A stretch of 64,000 bases of DNA from an uncultured Lachnospiraceae bacterium (GCA_947625775.1 CANQPM010000003.1:1-64000); one strand, 5' to 3'. Positions 7,341-17,271 are shown, counted from the stretch's first letter. The notes: generated by a model from the letters alone, not told the origin. Made by a program: numbers and translations.

Positions 7341-10300
7341 ATGCATATGCAATTTTTAAATATGGTGCTTTCAGTCGTGCAGTTTGTAGGGTTGATAATA
7401 CCTCTGGTAGGAGTTTTTGTCTTGATTAATAAGCAGCAGAACAAGGCATCAACCAACCTTATGATTGCCAATGTCGGCGGACTTGTCATGAATGCCGCAA
7501 ATTTCCTGCTTATACGTTCAACCGGCTATGATGAGGCAGTGCTTGCGTTCAAGGTCGGATATCTTGGCAACGTGCTGTTTTATTTCTTCTTCATACGCTT
7601 TATAGGAACATATATGCAGCTTGATAAAACACGGGCAAGCAAGCCAGTTGACATATTAGGCTACATATGGCTTGGTTTTGACAGCGTGCTTATGCTGATG
7701 CTTTGGAATGATGATAAACGCGAGATGATGTTTGACAGGATTGAACTGCGCCAGGACAAGAATGTAGGCTTTAATTATCTTGAAGTAGATAACGGGAAGG
7801 CTTATATCGTAAGATACGGCATACTGGGCATAGTGCTTATGGTTCTGATAGGCTATATGATTTGCCGCAGGGTAATAATCCGCATAAGAAAAGGGCGCGA
7901 AAAACATTACATGACGCACCTTATTATAGCGAGCGCGATTATTATTATTCCGCTTCTTGTAAAGATATTTCTGCCTGTCTCGCTTCCGTTTGATATAGTG
8001 CCGATATTCTCGTCAGCGGCTATACTGATGATTATAATAGGTACAGTCGAAGGCGATTCCCTGTCGGTTATGGACATCGGGCGCAGCCGCGTGTTTGACC
8101 AGCTTGAAGGCAGGATTATCTTTATGGTTGACAAGGATTACGGTTTCCTTGACGCCAATAGGTATGCCAAGGAGCTTTTTCCCGAGCTGAAAACGCTCCA
8201 CAAGGGCGACGATATACCAAAGAAATATTATGGTCTGTTTTATTCGGACAGCACAGAGGTAGAACTGAACGAGCGCTATTACATACGCAGCGTGACAATG
8301 CTTGAGCACAAAAATACGCTGAAGGGCTTCTGCCTTATGCTCATAGACATGACAGAGCAGTATAAGCTCATGGACGAATTAAAGGAGGCAAAGGAGCGCG
8401 CGGAGGACGCAAACCGCGCAAAGTCCGACTTTATCTCAAATATGTCCCACGAGATAAGGACTCCAATGAACGCCATAGTCGGCATGACGGAAATCCTGCT
8501 GCGGAGCGACTTAAGCGACCAGGACAGAGGGTATCTTATGAATATCAAAAATTCTGGCGCGGCGCTTCTCACTATTATAAACGACATACTTGACTTCTCA
8601 AAAATCGAGTCGGGCAAGCTTGAAATCATAGAGGACGAATACGAGCCAATGTCGATGCTAAGCGACCTTAGCATGATATTCCTCAACCGCATAGGCGATA
8701 AGCCCGTGGAGCTTTTGTTTGACATAGACAAGGATTTGCCGTTCAAGCTGTACGGCGATTCGCTGAGAATACGGCAGGTAATCATAAATATTGCAAACAA
8801 TGCCATTAAGTTCACGGAGGAGGGCAGCGTAAAGCTTACCATAAAAATGACACAGCTGTCAGATGAATACAGCGTGCAGCTTGACATTTCCGTGAAGGAC
8901 ACAGGGCAGGGCATAAAGCCCGAGGATATAGATAAGCTCTTTGGGGCGTTCCAGCAGGTGGACACGAGAAAGAACCGCAACAAGGAAGGCACAGGGCTTG
9001 GGCTTTCAATATCAAGACGCCTCGTAAACCTTATGGGCGGCGAGATAAATGTGGAAAGCGAGTACGGCAAGGGCAGCAACTTCTATTTCAGCATACCGCA
9101 GCGGGTAGTGGGCGCGCAAAAGGCGGCAGTATTAAAGGACAATGCAGGCGATGCCCAAAGTGGAAAGCAGCAGACGGTAAGCGCCGTTATGGCGGACAAT
9201 GCCATGCTTGATAATCTCAAAGACCTTGTCGCGGAATACGGTCTTTCCTACATAGACTGCAAGGATGCGGAAAAGAGCGGCGCGGCGGTTGACTTTATAT
9301 TTGTGGACGCATCAGTGTACGCAGAGGTCAAGGACAATATTGAAAAGTATTTTACCTCGCGCGGGGCGGAGCTTTGCATACTCCAGAACCCTATGCTCGG
9401 CGGCGCAAGGTACGATAAGGCGACTGTCATAAACAAGCCGCTTTATTCGCTCAACTTCTGTCAGGCGATAAATCATGAGACAAACTTAAGCCTGAACGCT
9501 GCGGACAATGAGATGAACTTCATAGCCCCCGATGCCGACATACTCATAGTAGACGACAATGAGATGAACTTAAAGGTTGCGACAGGGCTTCTGCAGCCGC
9601 TTAAAATGAAGATAGACACGGCGGACAGCGGCAAGCGCGCCATTGAGATGGTTCAGGCAAAGAAGTACCACATAGTCTTTATGGACCACATGATGCCCGT
9701 GATGGACGGCGTGGAAACCACTCAGAGGATAAGGGCGCTTGATGATGAATATTTAAAGACAATGCCCATCATAGCGCTTACGGCAAACGCGGTAGTGGGC
9801 GCGCGCGAAACCTTTAAAGAGGCAGGAATGAATGATTTTGTCGCAAAACCTATTGAAATTAAGGATATTTGTGCTAAAATCAAGACATGGCTTCCATCAG
9901 AGCTTGTGAGAAAGACGGCAGAGCCTGTCGTGAAGGAGCCCGCAGCAGATGCTGCCGAGCTTCCCCAGATAGAAGGCTTAAATGTGGCGGAGGGCGTCAA
10001 AAATTCAGGCAGTCTAGAACTGTTTACAAGCCTGCTTGGAGATTTTTACAAGCTCATAGACATGAAGTCCACCAAGATAGAGAAATGCCTTGCGGACGGC
10101 ATGATACGCGACTATACGATAGAAGTCCACGCCCTTAAAAACACGGCAAGAATGATTGGCGCGCTTGAGCTTTCAGACCTTTTCTATAAAATGGAGCAGT
10201 GCGGCAACGCCGAGGACGTAGAGACAATACAGCGTGAAAATCCCGCGATAATGGAGCTTTACAGGAGCTATAAGCCGATTTTGGAGCCCTATGGCAAAGC

Positions 10301-10550
10301 AAATGAGCAGGATAAACGGGAAGTGCCAAAGGACGAGATAGCAGCCGCGCTTGATAAGCTTAACACGGCGATGGACAGCTTTGACCTTGACGGTGCGGAT
10401 GCCGCTCTTGCGCAGCTTGAAGAATATAAGCTTCCGCCCGAGCTTTCGCCGCTTATGGAGCAGCTGCGGGCGCTTGTCGCCGACGTGGCGATGGAGGAGG
10501 TAATGGCGACAAGCCAGAAGATGATTGAGGAGCTTGAAAAACTTTCCTGA
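7341..10550 (+). CDS. Membrane hybrid histidine kinase (7TM-PAS-like-HK-REC-Hpt)
   Basis: 1069 residues from ATG 7341, which has GGGGG at a suitable distance; an in-frame ATG at 7269 has no site. Residues 1 to about 250 hold seven or eight hydrophobic helices of the histidine-kinase 7TM type. A PAS-like region (VDKDYGFLDANRYAKELF) follows, then HisKA with His near 370 in SNMSHEIRTPMN, and an ATPase domain with IINIANNAIKF, DTGQGI and GTGLGLS. A stretch near 600-700 looks like a degenerate receiver. A true receiver starts with LIVDDNE (about 733) and has MDHMMPVMDG (about 780). The C-terminal Hpt has EVHALKNTARMIG (about 928). A full phosphorelay is thus carried on one chain. The next gene encodes receivers and is a likely partner. 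Confidence 0.9.
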   Translation: MHMQFLNMVLSVVQFVGLIIPLVGVFVLINKQQNKASTNLMIANVGGLVMNAANFLLIRSTGYDEAVLAFKVGYLGNVLFYFFFIRFIGTYMQLDKTRASKPVDILGYIWLGFDSVLMLMLWNDDKREMMFDRIELRQDKNVGFNYLEVDNGKAYIVRYGILGIVLMVLIGYMICRRVIIRIRKGREKHYMTHLIIASAIIIIPLLVKIFLPVSLPFDIVPIFSSAAILMIIIGTVEGDSLSVMDIGRSRVFDQLEGRIIFMVDKDYGFLDANRYAKELFPELKTLHKGDDIPKKYYGLFYSDSTEVELNERYYIRSVTMLEHKNTLKGFCLMLIDMTEQYKLMDELKEAKERAEDANRAKSDFISNMSHEIRTPMNAIVGMTEILLRSDLSDQDRGYLMNIKNSGAALLTIINDILDFSKIESGKLEIIEDEYEPMSMLSDLSMIFLNRIGDKPVELLFDIDKDLPFKLYGDSLRIRQVIINIANNAIKFTEEGSVKLTIKMTQLSDEYSVQLDISVKDTGQGIKPEDIDKLFGAFQQVDTRKNRNKEGTGLGLSISRRLVNLMGGEINVESEYGKGSNFYFSIPQRVVGAQKAAVLKDNAGDAQSGKQQTVSAVMADNAMLDNLKDLVAEYGLSYIDCKDAEKSGAAVDFIFVDASVYAEVKDNIEKYFTSRGAELCILQNPMLGGARYDKATVINKPLYSLNFCQAINHETNLSLNAADNEMNFIAPDADILIVDDNEMNLKVATGLLQPLKMKIDTADSGKRAIEMVQAKKYHIVFMDHMMPVMDGVETTQRIRALDDEYLKTMPIIALTANAVVGARETFKEAGMNDFVAKPIEIKDICAKIKTWLPSELVRKTAEPVVKEPAADAAELPQIEGLNVAEGVKNSGSLELFTSLLGDFYKLIDMKSTKIEKCLADGMIRDYTIEVHALKNTARMIGALELSDLFYKMEQCGNAEDVETIQRENPAIMELYRSYKPILEPYGKANEQDKREVPKDEIAAALDKLNTAMDSFDLDGADAALAQLEEYKLPPELSPLMEQLRALVADVAMEEVMATSQKMIEELEKLS

Positions 10551-10623
10551 CTGCAAATGCGGCAATTGCAATAATGGCTGTAATAATTATAATGATTTTG
10601 AAATATAAAAATGGGAGGAAATT

Positions 10624-11385
10624 ATGCAAAGAGTATTGATTGTGTCGGAAACGCAGAGTTATCTGCTGGTATCGCTTCAAGGCAAGCTTGAGGAGGCGGG
10701 GTATGAGGTGCTGGGCGTTCATGCGGATCCCGACGCCGTAAGCAGGATAGAAAAAAGCATAGACCTGATGTTCATATTCGCTGACGAAACCCTTATCGAC
10801 CAGCATCAGGGGCTTACATATTTAAAGGATAAGGCGGTTGAGGAGGATATCCCCATATTTGTGTCGGGCGACAGCGAGGAAATTAAGTCCATAATGAACG
10901 ACATACCAATGCACCTTATACAAAAGGAATTTCAGCGCCCTATTAATGTGGGCGAGGTAGCAGACGCGATATGCTCATATGTAATTACCTTCGGCAAGCA
11001 CAATAAGAAGAAAATCCTCGTAGTAGACGATTCGGGCGCGATGCTTAGGAACGTCAAGGGGTGGCTTGAGGAAAAATATCAGGTAATTCTTGCAAACTCA
11101 GGCGCAATGGCGATAAAGTACCTTGCGACAAACCGCCCCGATTTAGTCCTCCTTGATTATGAGATGCCAATAGTAGACGGCAAGCAGGTGCTCCAGATGA
11201 TCCGCACGGAAACGGAGTTTTCTGACATACCTGTCATTTTCCTCACCAGCAAGGGCGACAAGGAGAGCGTCATGCAGGTAATGGCATTAAAGCCAAACGG
11301 GTATCTGCTAAAGACAATGCCGCCTGAGCAGATAAAGAAGTCAGTCGATGAATTTTTTGAAAAGCGCAAGGCAATAAATAAATAG
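10624..11385 (+). CDS. Twin-receiver response regulator without output domain
   Basis: 253 residues. The first half (1-120) has the receiver fold (VLIVSETQSYLLVSL, then FIFADETL) but lacks the conserved acidic cluster and phospho-accepting Asp context, so it is probably degenerate. The second half has ILVVDDSGAM, LLDYEMPIVDG as phosphorylation site, and FLTSKG with a downstream lysine, and looks active. No DNA-binding or enzymatic output domain follows. GGGAGG lies before the ATG, 70 bases after the hybrid kinase, suggesting cotranscription. It may act as a phosphate shuttle or as a protein-interaction regulator; its downstream target is unknown. Confidence 0.85.
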   Translation: MQRVLIVSETQSYLLVSLQGKLEEAGYEVLGVHADPDAVSRIEKSIDLMFIFADETLIDQHQGLTYLKDKAVEEDIPIFVSGDSEEIKSIMNDIPMHLIQKEFQRPINVGEVADAICSYVITFGKHNKKKILVVDDSGAMLRNVKGWLEEKYQVILANSGAMAIKYLATNRPDLVLLDYEMPIVDGKQVLQMIRTETEFSDIPVIFLTSKGDKESVMQVMALKPNGYLLKTMPPEQIKKSVDEFFEKRKAINK

Positions 11386-11398
11386 TAAAACGGGCATA

Positions 11399-11439
11399 AA
11401 ATAAACAGGCGCCGCCAATGAAGCAGCGCTTGTTTTATT
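11399..11439. terminator. Bidirectional terminator between convergent signalling genes
   Basis: AATAAACAGGCGC pairs with GCGCTTGTTTTATT and is flanked by A-rich and T-rich sequence on the two sides. It separates the twin-receiver gene from the EAL gene on the opposite strand. Confidence 0.75.
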
Positions 11440-11463
11440 GCATTATTTTTCTTTATTTGCATA

Positions 11464-13395
11464 CTATACCGCAGGCTTGGCTGTAAAATAGTTTGTCAGC
11501 TCGTCTATCGGTACGGGCTTTGCGTATTTATAACCCTGAATGTAATTAAAGCCCTTGTCGATGCTGTACTGGTTCTGTTCATCATCTTCGACGCCTTCGA
11601 CAAGCAGCACAAAGCCCTGTTTTTTAAACACGTCAACCATGCTCACCACGAGGTCATTCATGCCCTCGCTGTTCATGGATTTGTAAAGCAGGCTCTTGTC
11701 AAATTTGATTGTCTTAAACGGACAGCTTATTATGCGCTCAAGATTTGAATAGCCCGTGCCAAAGTCGTCAAGATAAAATTGTACGCCCGATTGCCGCAGC
11801 ATCTCAATATTGTGCATGACTGTCGAGAAATCGTCAAACATTGCGCTTTCAGTAAGCTCCAGCCTTATTTTTGAGCAGGGGATATTGTTGCGGCGTATGA
11901 TTGCCAGAAGCTCGCTGTGCAGGTTTTTCTCCGAAAATTCCGTGGTGGAGCAGTTTACCGTTATAGCGTCAAAGTCATAATCGGCGCTGAGACGGCGCAC
12001 CTGCTGGCATACCTTGTTAAGCATAATGCAGGTGAGCGTGTGTATGCAGCCGTTCTGCTCGGCAAGGGGGATAAATTTATCGGGATATACAATTTTACCG
12101 TCAAGCTGCAGCCGCATAAGCGCCTCCGCAGTCCTAAAGGTTTTATGTTCAACAGAATATATCGGCTGCGCAAAACACAGCACGCGCTCGTCATCAAGGT
12201 CGAAGCGGTTTTTGATGTCGTCAAGCATCTGCGAGATGTAATATTGCGACGCAAAATCCTCATAATCCTTTTCGGACGCGACATAATATTCGTTGCTGGT
12301 GTCTTGGCTCAGTTTTGAAAAAAGGTATTTCATAAAATACGAGAGCTTGGGCAGAGTGTCCACCTTGGGATTGTTTTTAAACGCAATCATTTTGTAGCAC
12401 AACAGTGAGCGCTGCATAGCCTGCGGAGTGGGCATATCAAGTATCTGCTGTACGCCGTCTATTATTTTTTGAGTCTCCTCGTCATTTTTTACATTGACAG
12501 AAAGCGCATAGTTATGTATGTTAAATGTATAGAGGTGGATACCCCTGTGCAGCCTTGCTATTTCACGGCACTTTTCGGCGGAAATGTGGTAGATCTTGTC
12601 CTTTAAATAATTCTGGTCGGCGTTTTTCAGCTTTGGGAACACGACGTTTACGATAAGAAAGCGTTTGCGCAGCATCATGTTGTCAACAAAACGCGTTTCA
12701 AAGGAATACTTATTCTGGCAGCCGCTTATCTCGTCAAAGGGATTGCTGTGGAAAAGCAGGTAAAAAAGTATAAACGGCAGTACATAAGTAAAGCTTGAAA
12801 ACTGTATGATTTTGCAGAACATCTGCGCTATAAACACTACTATGCTTAACGGCAGGACAAAGCATGAGTAGCGGTAAGAAACGCTCGCGATGGATGCGCG
12901 GTTTTTGTAGCAATTGCTCATGCACAGGACAGTGTTTAAAATTCCAATAAGGAGATAGATTTTAAAAACAGGTGAAAATCTTATAACGCCGCCTTCTGCC
13001 GTATATACAGAGTCCGCCGCGGTCACATACGCAAAAATGCATATATATGCCATAGACAGCACAAGCGCTTTTGCGAAAACGTTTTTAATGTATATTCTGT
13101 GCTTTGAGGAAAAAAGGCTGGTATATATGTACATAAGCGCGAGTACAAGCGTGTACTGCGTATAGAAGGCAATGCATGCAAGCTTAAATCTGCCTGCGTT
13201 GAAGGTATCGACAGAACCCGCGAGGGATATTAGGTAAATATGGGTAACGGTGGTGGTTATTGAGAGGACTATGCCCGTGAAATTGACGATGTATGCAATG
13301 GTCTTGCGCGGTTTTATGTAAAACATAAGAAACAGCGTGATGCATGAAAACGTCGCCAAAAGCTGTTCGGCTACAATGTTATAAGTATTAAGCAT
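11464..13395 (-). CDS. Membrane-anchored EAL-domain cyclic-di-GMP phosphodiesterase
   Basis: 643 residues from the ATG at 13395, chosen because a GGAGGT site precedes it at the proper distance; a start 24 bases further upstream has none. About eight hydrophobic helices occupy the first 230 residues, followed by a 170-residue region with no recognisable GGDEF signature and the EAL domain from about 400. Catalytic features are intact: EALMR, NCSTTEF, RLELTESAMF, LDDFGTGYSN, IKFDKSLL, VEGVEDDEQ and IQGYKYAKP. It should hydrolyse c-di-GMP to pGpG. It converges on the hybrid kinase pair, suggesting a local signalling module, though direct coupling is inference. Confidence 0.9.
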   Translation of the reverse strand: MLNTYNIVAEQLLATFSCITLFLMFYIKPRKTIAYIVNFTGIVLSITTTVTHIYLISLAGSVDTFNAGRFKLACIAFYTQYTLVLALMYIYTSLFSSKHRIYIKNVFAKALVLSMAYICIFAYVTAADSVYTAEGGVIRFSPVFKIYLLIGILNTVLCMSNCYKNRASIASVSYRYSCFVLPLSIVVFIAQMFCKIIQFSSFTYVLPFILFYLLFHSNPFDEISGCQNKYSFETRFVDNMMLRKRFLIVNVVFPKLKNADQNYLKDKIYHISAEKCREIARLHRGIHLYTFNIHNYALSVNVKNDEETQKIIDGVQQILDMPTPQAMQRSLLCYKMIAFKNNPKVDTLPKLSYFMKYLFSKLSQDTSNEYYVASEKDYEDFASQYYISQMLDDIKNRFDLDDERVLCFAQPIYSVEHKTFRTAEALMRLQLDGKIVYPDKFIPLAEQNGCIHTLTCIMLNKVCQQVRRLSADYDFDAITVNCSTTEFSEKNLHSELLAIIRRNNIPCSKIRLELTESAMFDDFSTVMHNIEMLRQSGVQFYLDDFGTGYSNLERIISCPFKTIKFDKSLLYKSMNSEGMNDLVVSMVDVFKKQGFVLLVEGVEDDEQNQYSIDKGFNYIQGYKYAKPVPIDELTNYFTAKPAV

Positions 13396-13571
13396 ATAAG
13401 ACCTCCGTTCTGCCGTCATTTGCCTGACAGCATATAGCGAATCAGCAAAAAATCTTTACTTATGTTTATAAGATGATTTTTTGAATGTACAAATGTTGTT
13501 TAAAATATTATACTATATATTTATGAAATTTTACAATATTTTTAAAAATATTTACCGAAAAAATCGCAAAT

Positions 13572-13600
13572 TTGTTATTAATTTTAGTAAAATGTTATAT
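13572..13600 (+). promoter_or_regulatory. Probable promoter for the deoxyinosine glycosylase operon
   Basis: TTGTTA (13572-13577) and TTATAT (13595-13600) with 17 bases between, in a very AT-rich stretch; TATAAT follows at 13598. The rest of the 309-base divergent gap (13396-13704) holds no gene, only AT-rich sequence likely to include the minus-strand promoter of the EAL gene. Confidence 0.4.
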
Positions 13601-13704
13601 AATTATGCATTGTAAAGCTTGCATTTAACATTTGTATGCATATAAATAAAAGTTGCGTGCAGGCTAAGAAATATGTCTGCAAAGCGGCGCGGAAATGAGG
13701 AATC

Positions 13705-14223
13705 GTGAATAAAGAGTACACTCATGTCACGCACGAGTTTGGACCTGTGTATGACAAAAACTCAAAAATACTTATATTGGGCTCGCTGCCGTCAGTAAAA
13801 TCAAGGCAGCAGCAATTTTACTACGGGCATCCGCAGAACCGTTTCTGGAAGGTGCTTTCCGCAGCGCTTGGCGAAAGCATAGGCGGCAGCATAGATGAAA
13901 AAAAGCGCATTATGCTGAAAAACCATATCGCGCTGTGGGACGTTATCCAATCCTGTGATATAATAGGCTCATCAGACAGCTCAATTAAAAATGTCAAAGA
14001 AAATGACATATCTGTCATTTTAGATGCCGCTGACATAAAGGCGATATTTTTAAACGGCGCAAAGGCGTATGAGCTTTTCAAAAAGTATTGCGGCGGCATT
14101 GAAGACAGAAATGAGCCGCCCGCCATACTAAAGCTGCCATCCACCAGTCCTGCCAACGCCGCATGGAAGACACAGCAGCTTATCGAGGCTTGGGGCGCAG
14201 AGCTGGGAAAGTATTTATTATAA
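13705..14223 (+). CDS. DNA-deoxyinosine glycosylase (uracil-DNA glycosylase superfamily)
   Basis: 172 residues starting at a GTG preceded by TGAGGA. The chain shows the hypoxanthine-DNA glycosylase layout: HEFGPVYDKNSKILILGS with the GSLPS catalytic loop, YYGHPQNRFWKVL, an ALWDVIQSCDIIGSSDSSIKN loop region, an IFLNGAKAY strand, and the LPSTSPANA loop that inserts into DNA. It removes deaminated adenine (hypoxanthine) from DNA to start base excision repair. The following IMPase-family gene starts 24 bases after its stop and is probably cotranscribed. Confidence 0.85.
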   Translation: MNKEYTHVTHEFGPVYDKNSKILILGSLPSVKSRQQQFYYGHPQNRFWKVLSAALGESIGGSIDEKKRIMLKNHIALWDVIQSCDIIGSSDSSIKNVKENDISVILDAADIKAIFLNGAKAYELFKKYCGGIEDRNEPPAILKLPSTSPANAAWKTQQLIEAWGAELGKYLL

Positions 14224-14246
14224 GAGAAAATGGGGATTTATTTATT

Positions 14247-15008
14247 ATGGAAGAAAAAGACACGAAATTATTGAATGAAATCATAGATATAGTGCGCGGC
14301 TGCGGCGCCATTATCCTAAACGCGGACAGGAGTAAGGGCAGCATAGGCGAAAAAGCGGGGCACGCCAATTTTGTCACGTCATATGACAAAAAAGTGCAGG
14401 AGCAGCTGCGCGAAAAGCTCCTTGCCATTCTGCCCGAGGCAGTCTTTGTAGGTGAGGAGGAGGACATTCACGCTTCGATTGAAAAAGGCTATGCCTTTAT
14501 TGTAGATCCGATTGACGGCACGACCAACTTTATCAAGGATTACCATACAAGCGCAGTGTCCGTAGGGCTTACAAAAGACGGCGCGCAGTATATGGGCGTG
14601 GTGTATAACCCATATTTGGATGAAATGTTTTATGCCCAAAGGGGAAAAGGCGCGTACCTGAACGGCAGGCGCATAAGCGTTTCCGACAATCCGCTGAAGA
14701 ACGGCATAGTGATATTCGGCACGTCGCCGTATTATGAGGAGCTGAACAGGGCATCGTTTGAGCTTGCCTATGCTTATTTCAAGAAGTCGCTGGACATAAG
14801 GCGGAGCGGTTCGGCGGCGCTTGATTTGTGCAACGTGGCGGCAGGGCGCGCCGAACTGTTCTTCGAGCTTCGCCTAAGCCCGTGGGATTACGCCGCAGCC
14901 TCGCTTATAGTGGAGGAGGCTGGCGGAATCGTGACTACGGTTGAGGGAGGCAAAATCACGCTCGGCGAAAGCTGTTCGGTGCTCGCAAAAAATATTAAGG
15001 AAAATTAA
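14247..15008 (+). CDS. Inositol monophosphatase family protein
   Basis: 254 residues from ATG 14247; a longer in-frame start lies inside the glycosylase gene and lacks a site. Metal and catalytic motifs are intact: GEEED, DPIDGTTNF, and WDYAAASLIVEEAGG near the C-terminus. The family dephosphorylates inositol phosphates, 3'-phosphoadenosine 5'-phosphate or sugar bisphosphates using Mg2+. Length and motifs do not separate these, so the substrate is left open. ptsI begins 20 bases downstream. Confidence 0.85.
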   Translation: MEEKDTKLLNEIIDIVRGCGAIILNADRSKGSIGEKAGHANFVTSYDKKVQEQLREKLLAILPEAVFVGEEEDIHASIEKGYAFIVDPIDGTTNFIKDYHTSAVSVGLTKDGAQYMGVVYNPYLDEMFYAQRGKGAYLNGRRISVSDNPLKNGIVIFGTSPYYEELNRASFELAYAYFKKSLDIRRSGSAALDLCNVAAGRAELFFELRLSPWDYAAASLIVEEAGGIVTTVEGGKITLGESCSVLAKNIKEN

Positions 15009-15028
15009 AGCTGCAAAAAGGGAGACAT

Positions 15029-16636
15029 ATGGAAATATTTAAAGGCAATAAAATTCACGGCGGAATAGCAATCGGCACAGTGCTTTTTTATTCGAGGGAA
15101 AAAAGAAAAATAGTGCGGCGCAGGGTGGAGGACACGCAGGCAGAGCTTTCAAGGCTGAATGAGGCAAAGCGCGCGGCTGCCGTTCAGCTGGAGGAGCTAT
15201 GCCAAAAAGCGCGCGAGGAGACAGACAGCCAGAATGCGCAGATTTTTGAGGCGCACCTTATGATGCTTGAAGATTACGATTTAAACACAGCCATCGCAAA
15301 TGTGATAGAAAGCCAAAGCGTCAGCGCCGAATACGCCGCCGCGGTAACGGGCGACAGTTTTGCGTCGCGCTTTGAAAATATGGATGATGAGTATTTCAGG
15401 GCGCGCGGAGAGGACATAAGAGATGTTACGGAGCGCATAATAGACGCGCTTATGGGCGGCGTTCACAGGCTTAATGCTGATGAGCCGTCGATAATAGCGG
15501 CGCAGAACCTGACGCCAAGCGAAACTCTCAGGACAGACAAAACAAAGCTGCTTGCGTTCGTCACGCAGAAAGGCACCACAAGCTCGCATACCGCCATACT
15601 TGCGCGCGCGATGGATATTCCCGCTGTTTCGGGCATAGAGGTCAGGGCGGAATGGGACAAAAGAACGGCGGTAGTTGACGGGCACAAGGGCATATTTATA
15701 TTGGAGCCTGACGAGGAGACGCTTGAAAGCTATCGCGAGCAGCAAAAAAAAGACGCGCAGCAGGAGCTCCTGCTAAAAAAATATAAAGGGATAAAGACAA
15801 CCGCCAAAAACGGCAGGCGCATTAACCTGTACGCAAATGTCGGCTCGCTTGACGACATAGACGCCGCCCTGCAGAATGACGCTGAGGGCATAGGGCTTTT
15901 CAGGACAGAGTTTATCTTTATGGAAAGAGCGCAGGCGCCCACGGAGCAGCAGCAGTTTGAGATATACAGAAAGGCTGCGCAGAAAATGGCGGGCAGAAGG
16001 GTGATAATCCGCACGCTCGACATAGGCGCAGACAAACAGCTGCCATATATTTCACTGGGAAAAGAGGACAATCCCGCGCTTGGCTGCCGAGCCGTAAGGC
16101 TGTGCCTTGCGCGCCCCGAACTGTTTAAGACACAGCTTCGCGCCATTTTTAGGGCGAGCGTGTGCGGAAATATATCAGTCATGTATCCGATGATTACCTC
16201 CGTGGAGGAGGTGCAAAGAATAAAACAGCTCGTACAGGAGGTTAAGGCGGAGCTTAGGAATGAAAATATTCCGTACAAAGAGACAGAGCAGGGCATTATG
16301 ATAGAGACGCCCGCCGCCGCGCTGATAAGTGGCAGCCTTGCGGGGGAAGTGGATTTTTTCAGCATAGGCACAAATGACCTGACGCAGTACACGCTCGCCG
16401 CAGACAGGCAGAACAGCAGGCTTGCGCAGACATTTAATCCGCACCATGAAGCTGTAATGCGTCTTATTAAAATGACAATAGAAAACGCCCACAGCGCAGG
16501 AATATGGGCGGGCATCTGCGGAGAGCTTGCCTCGGATTTGAGCATCACGCAGAGCCTGATTGATATGGGCGCTGACGAGCTTTCCGTTTCACCAGGAATG
16601 GTCTTGAGGGTAAGGAAGGCAGTGTCGGAGGCGTAG
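15029..16636 (+). CDS. ptsI: Phosphoenolpyruvate-protein phosphotransferase, enzyme I
   Basis: 535 residues, shorter than the usual 570-575 but with both ends of the family present. The N-terminal phosphohistidine domain has TTSSHTAILAR with the active His near 186. The PEP-binding barrel has LFRTEFIFMER, GCRAVRLCL, MYPMIT, MIETPAA, FFSIGTNDLTQY, and AGICGELASD with the catalytic Cys near 496. It passes phosphate from PEP to HPr for sugar uptake. HPr is not adjacent, so this copy is not in the usual ptsH-ptsI pair. GGGAG precedes the start. It may be an alternative enzyme I, but the motif set supports full activity. Confidence 0.92.
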   Translation: MEIFKGNKIHGGIAIGTVLFYSREKRKIVRRRVEDTQAELSRLNEAKRAAAVQLEELCQKAREETDSQNAQIFEAHLMMLEDYDLNTAIANVIESQSVSAEYAAAVTGDSFASRFENMDDEYFRARGEDIRDVTERIIDALMGGVHRLNADEPSIIAAQNLTPSETLRTDKTKLLAFVTQKGTTSSHTAILARAMDIPAVSGIEVRAEWDKRTAVVDGHKGIFILEPDEETLESYREQQKKDAQQELLLKKYKGIKTTAKNGRRINLYANVGSLDDIDAALQNDAEGIGLFRTEFIFMERAQAPTEQQQFEIYRKAAQKMAGRRVIIRTLDIGADKQLPYISLGKEDNPALGCRAVRLCLARPELFKTQLRAIFRASVCGNISVMYPMITSVEEVQRIKQLVQEVKAELRNENIPYKETEQGIMIETPAAALISGSLAGEVDFFSIGTNDLTQYTLAADRQNSRLAQTFNPHHEAVMRLIKMTIENAHSAGIWAGICGELASDLSITQSLIDMGADELSVSPGMVLRVRKAVSEA

Positions 16637-16767
16637 GCATGAGCTGTGAAAACAGGTTCTGCATACGTCTTTATGCTGAATTTGTTTAGGCAGCCGCGAA
16701 AGCCTGCATGATGAAATTAAGCTCAGCATTGCCCGAAGTATTTATTAATGGAGGAGAGGAAGTAAAA

Positions 16768-17271
16768 ATGGAGCTATGGGATATATATGATGAAAATAAA
16801 ATGCCGACAGGGCGCACAATGCAGCGAAACGACTGGCATATGAAGCCAGGAGACTATCATCTGACGGTGCTTGGCGTAATCGGCCGCCCTGACGGTAAAT
16901 TCCTTATTACAAAGCGCGTCATGACAAAGGCATGGGCGGCAGGCTGGTGGGAGGTTTCGGGGGGCGCCGCAATGGCGGGCGAGACTTCACAGGAGGCTGT
17001 TTGGCGTGAAATACGCGAGGAGACGGGGCTTGACGTTTCGGGCTGGAACGGCGGGTATCTCTTTACCTACAAGCGAGAAAATCCTGATGAGGGCGATAAT
17101 TATTTTGTGGATATTTACCGTTACATATCGGATTTTGACGAGAGCAGAATAAAGCTGCAGGAGGCTGAGACAGACGGCTATATGCTTGCCACGGCGGAGG
17201 AGATAAAGGCTCTGGGCGAGCAGGGGGTATTTTTGCACTATTCAAGCATAAAGCAGGCGTTTGAGCTGTAA
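16768..17271 (+). CDS. Nudix hydrolase
   Basis: 167 residues from ATG 16768 with GGAGGAGAGG just upstream; in-frame sequence before it lacks a site. The Nudix box runs GGAAMAGETSQEAVWREIRE followed by ETGL, with all catalytic glutamates. The N-terminus MELWDIYDENKMPTGR resembles the Nudix group related to isopentenyl-diphosphate isomerase, which acts on varied diphosphates. The substrate is not predictable. It is separated from ptsI by 131 bases and is followed by a convergent acyltransferase. Confidence 0.88.
   Translation: MELWDIYDENKMPTGRTMQRNDWHMKPGDYHLTVLGVIGRPDGKFLITKRVMTKAWAAGWWEVSGGAAMAGETSQEAVWREIREETGLDVSGWNGGYLFTYKRENPDEGDNYFVDIYRYISDFDESRIKLQEAETDGYMLATAEEIKALGEQGVFLHYSSIKQAFEL

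Noticed and set aside
8279-9079. Long open frame opposite the hybrid kinase
   Set aside because: It is antisense to conserved HisKA and ATPase coding sequence, has no ribosome site and a Ser/Leu-rich composition typical of shadow frames.
15730-16548. Long open frame opposite ptsI
   Set aside because: Antisense to conserved enzyme I motifs; composition and lack of ribosome site mark it as a shadow.
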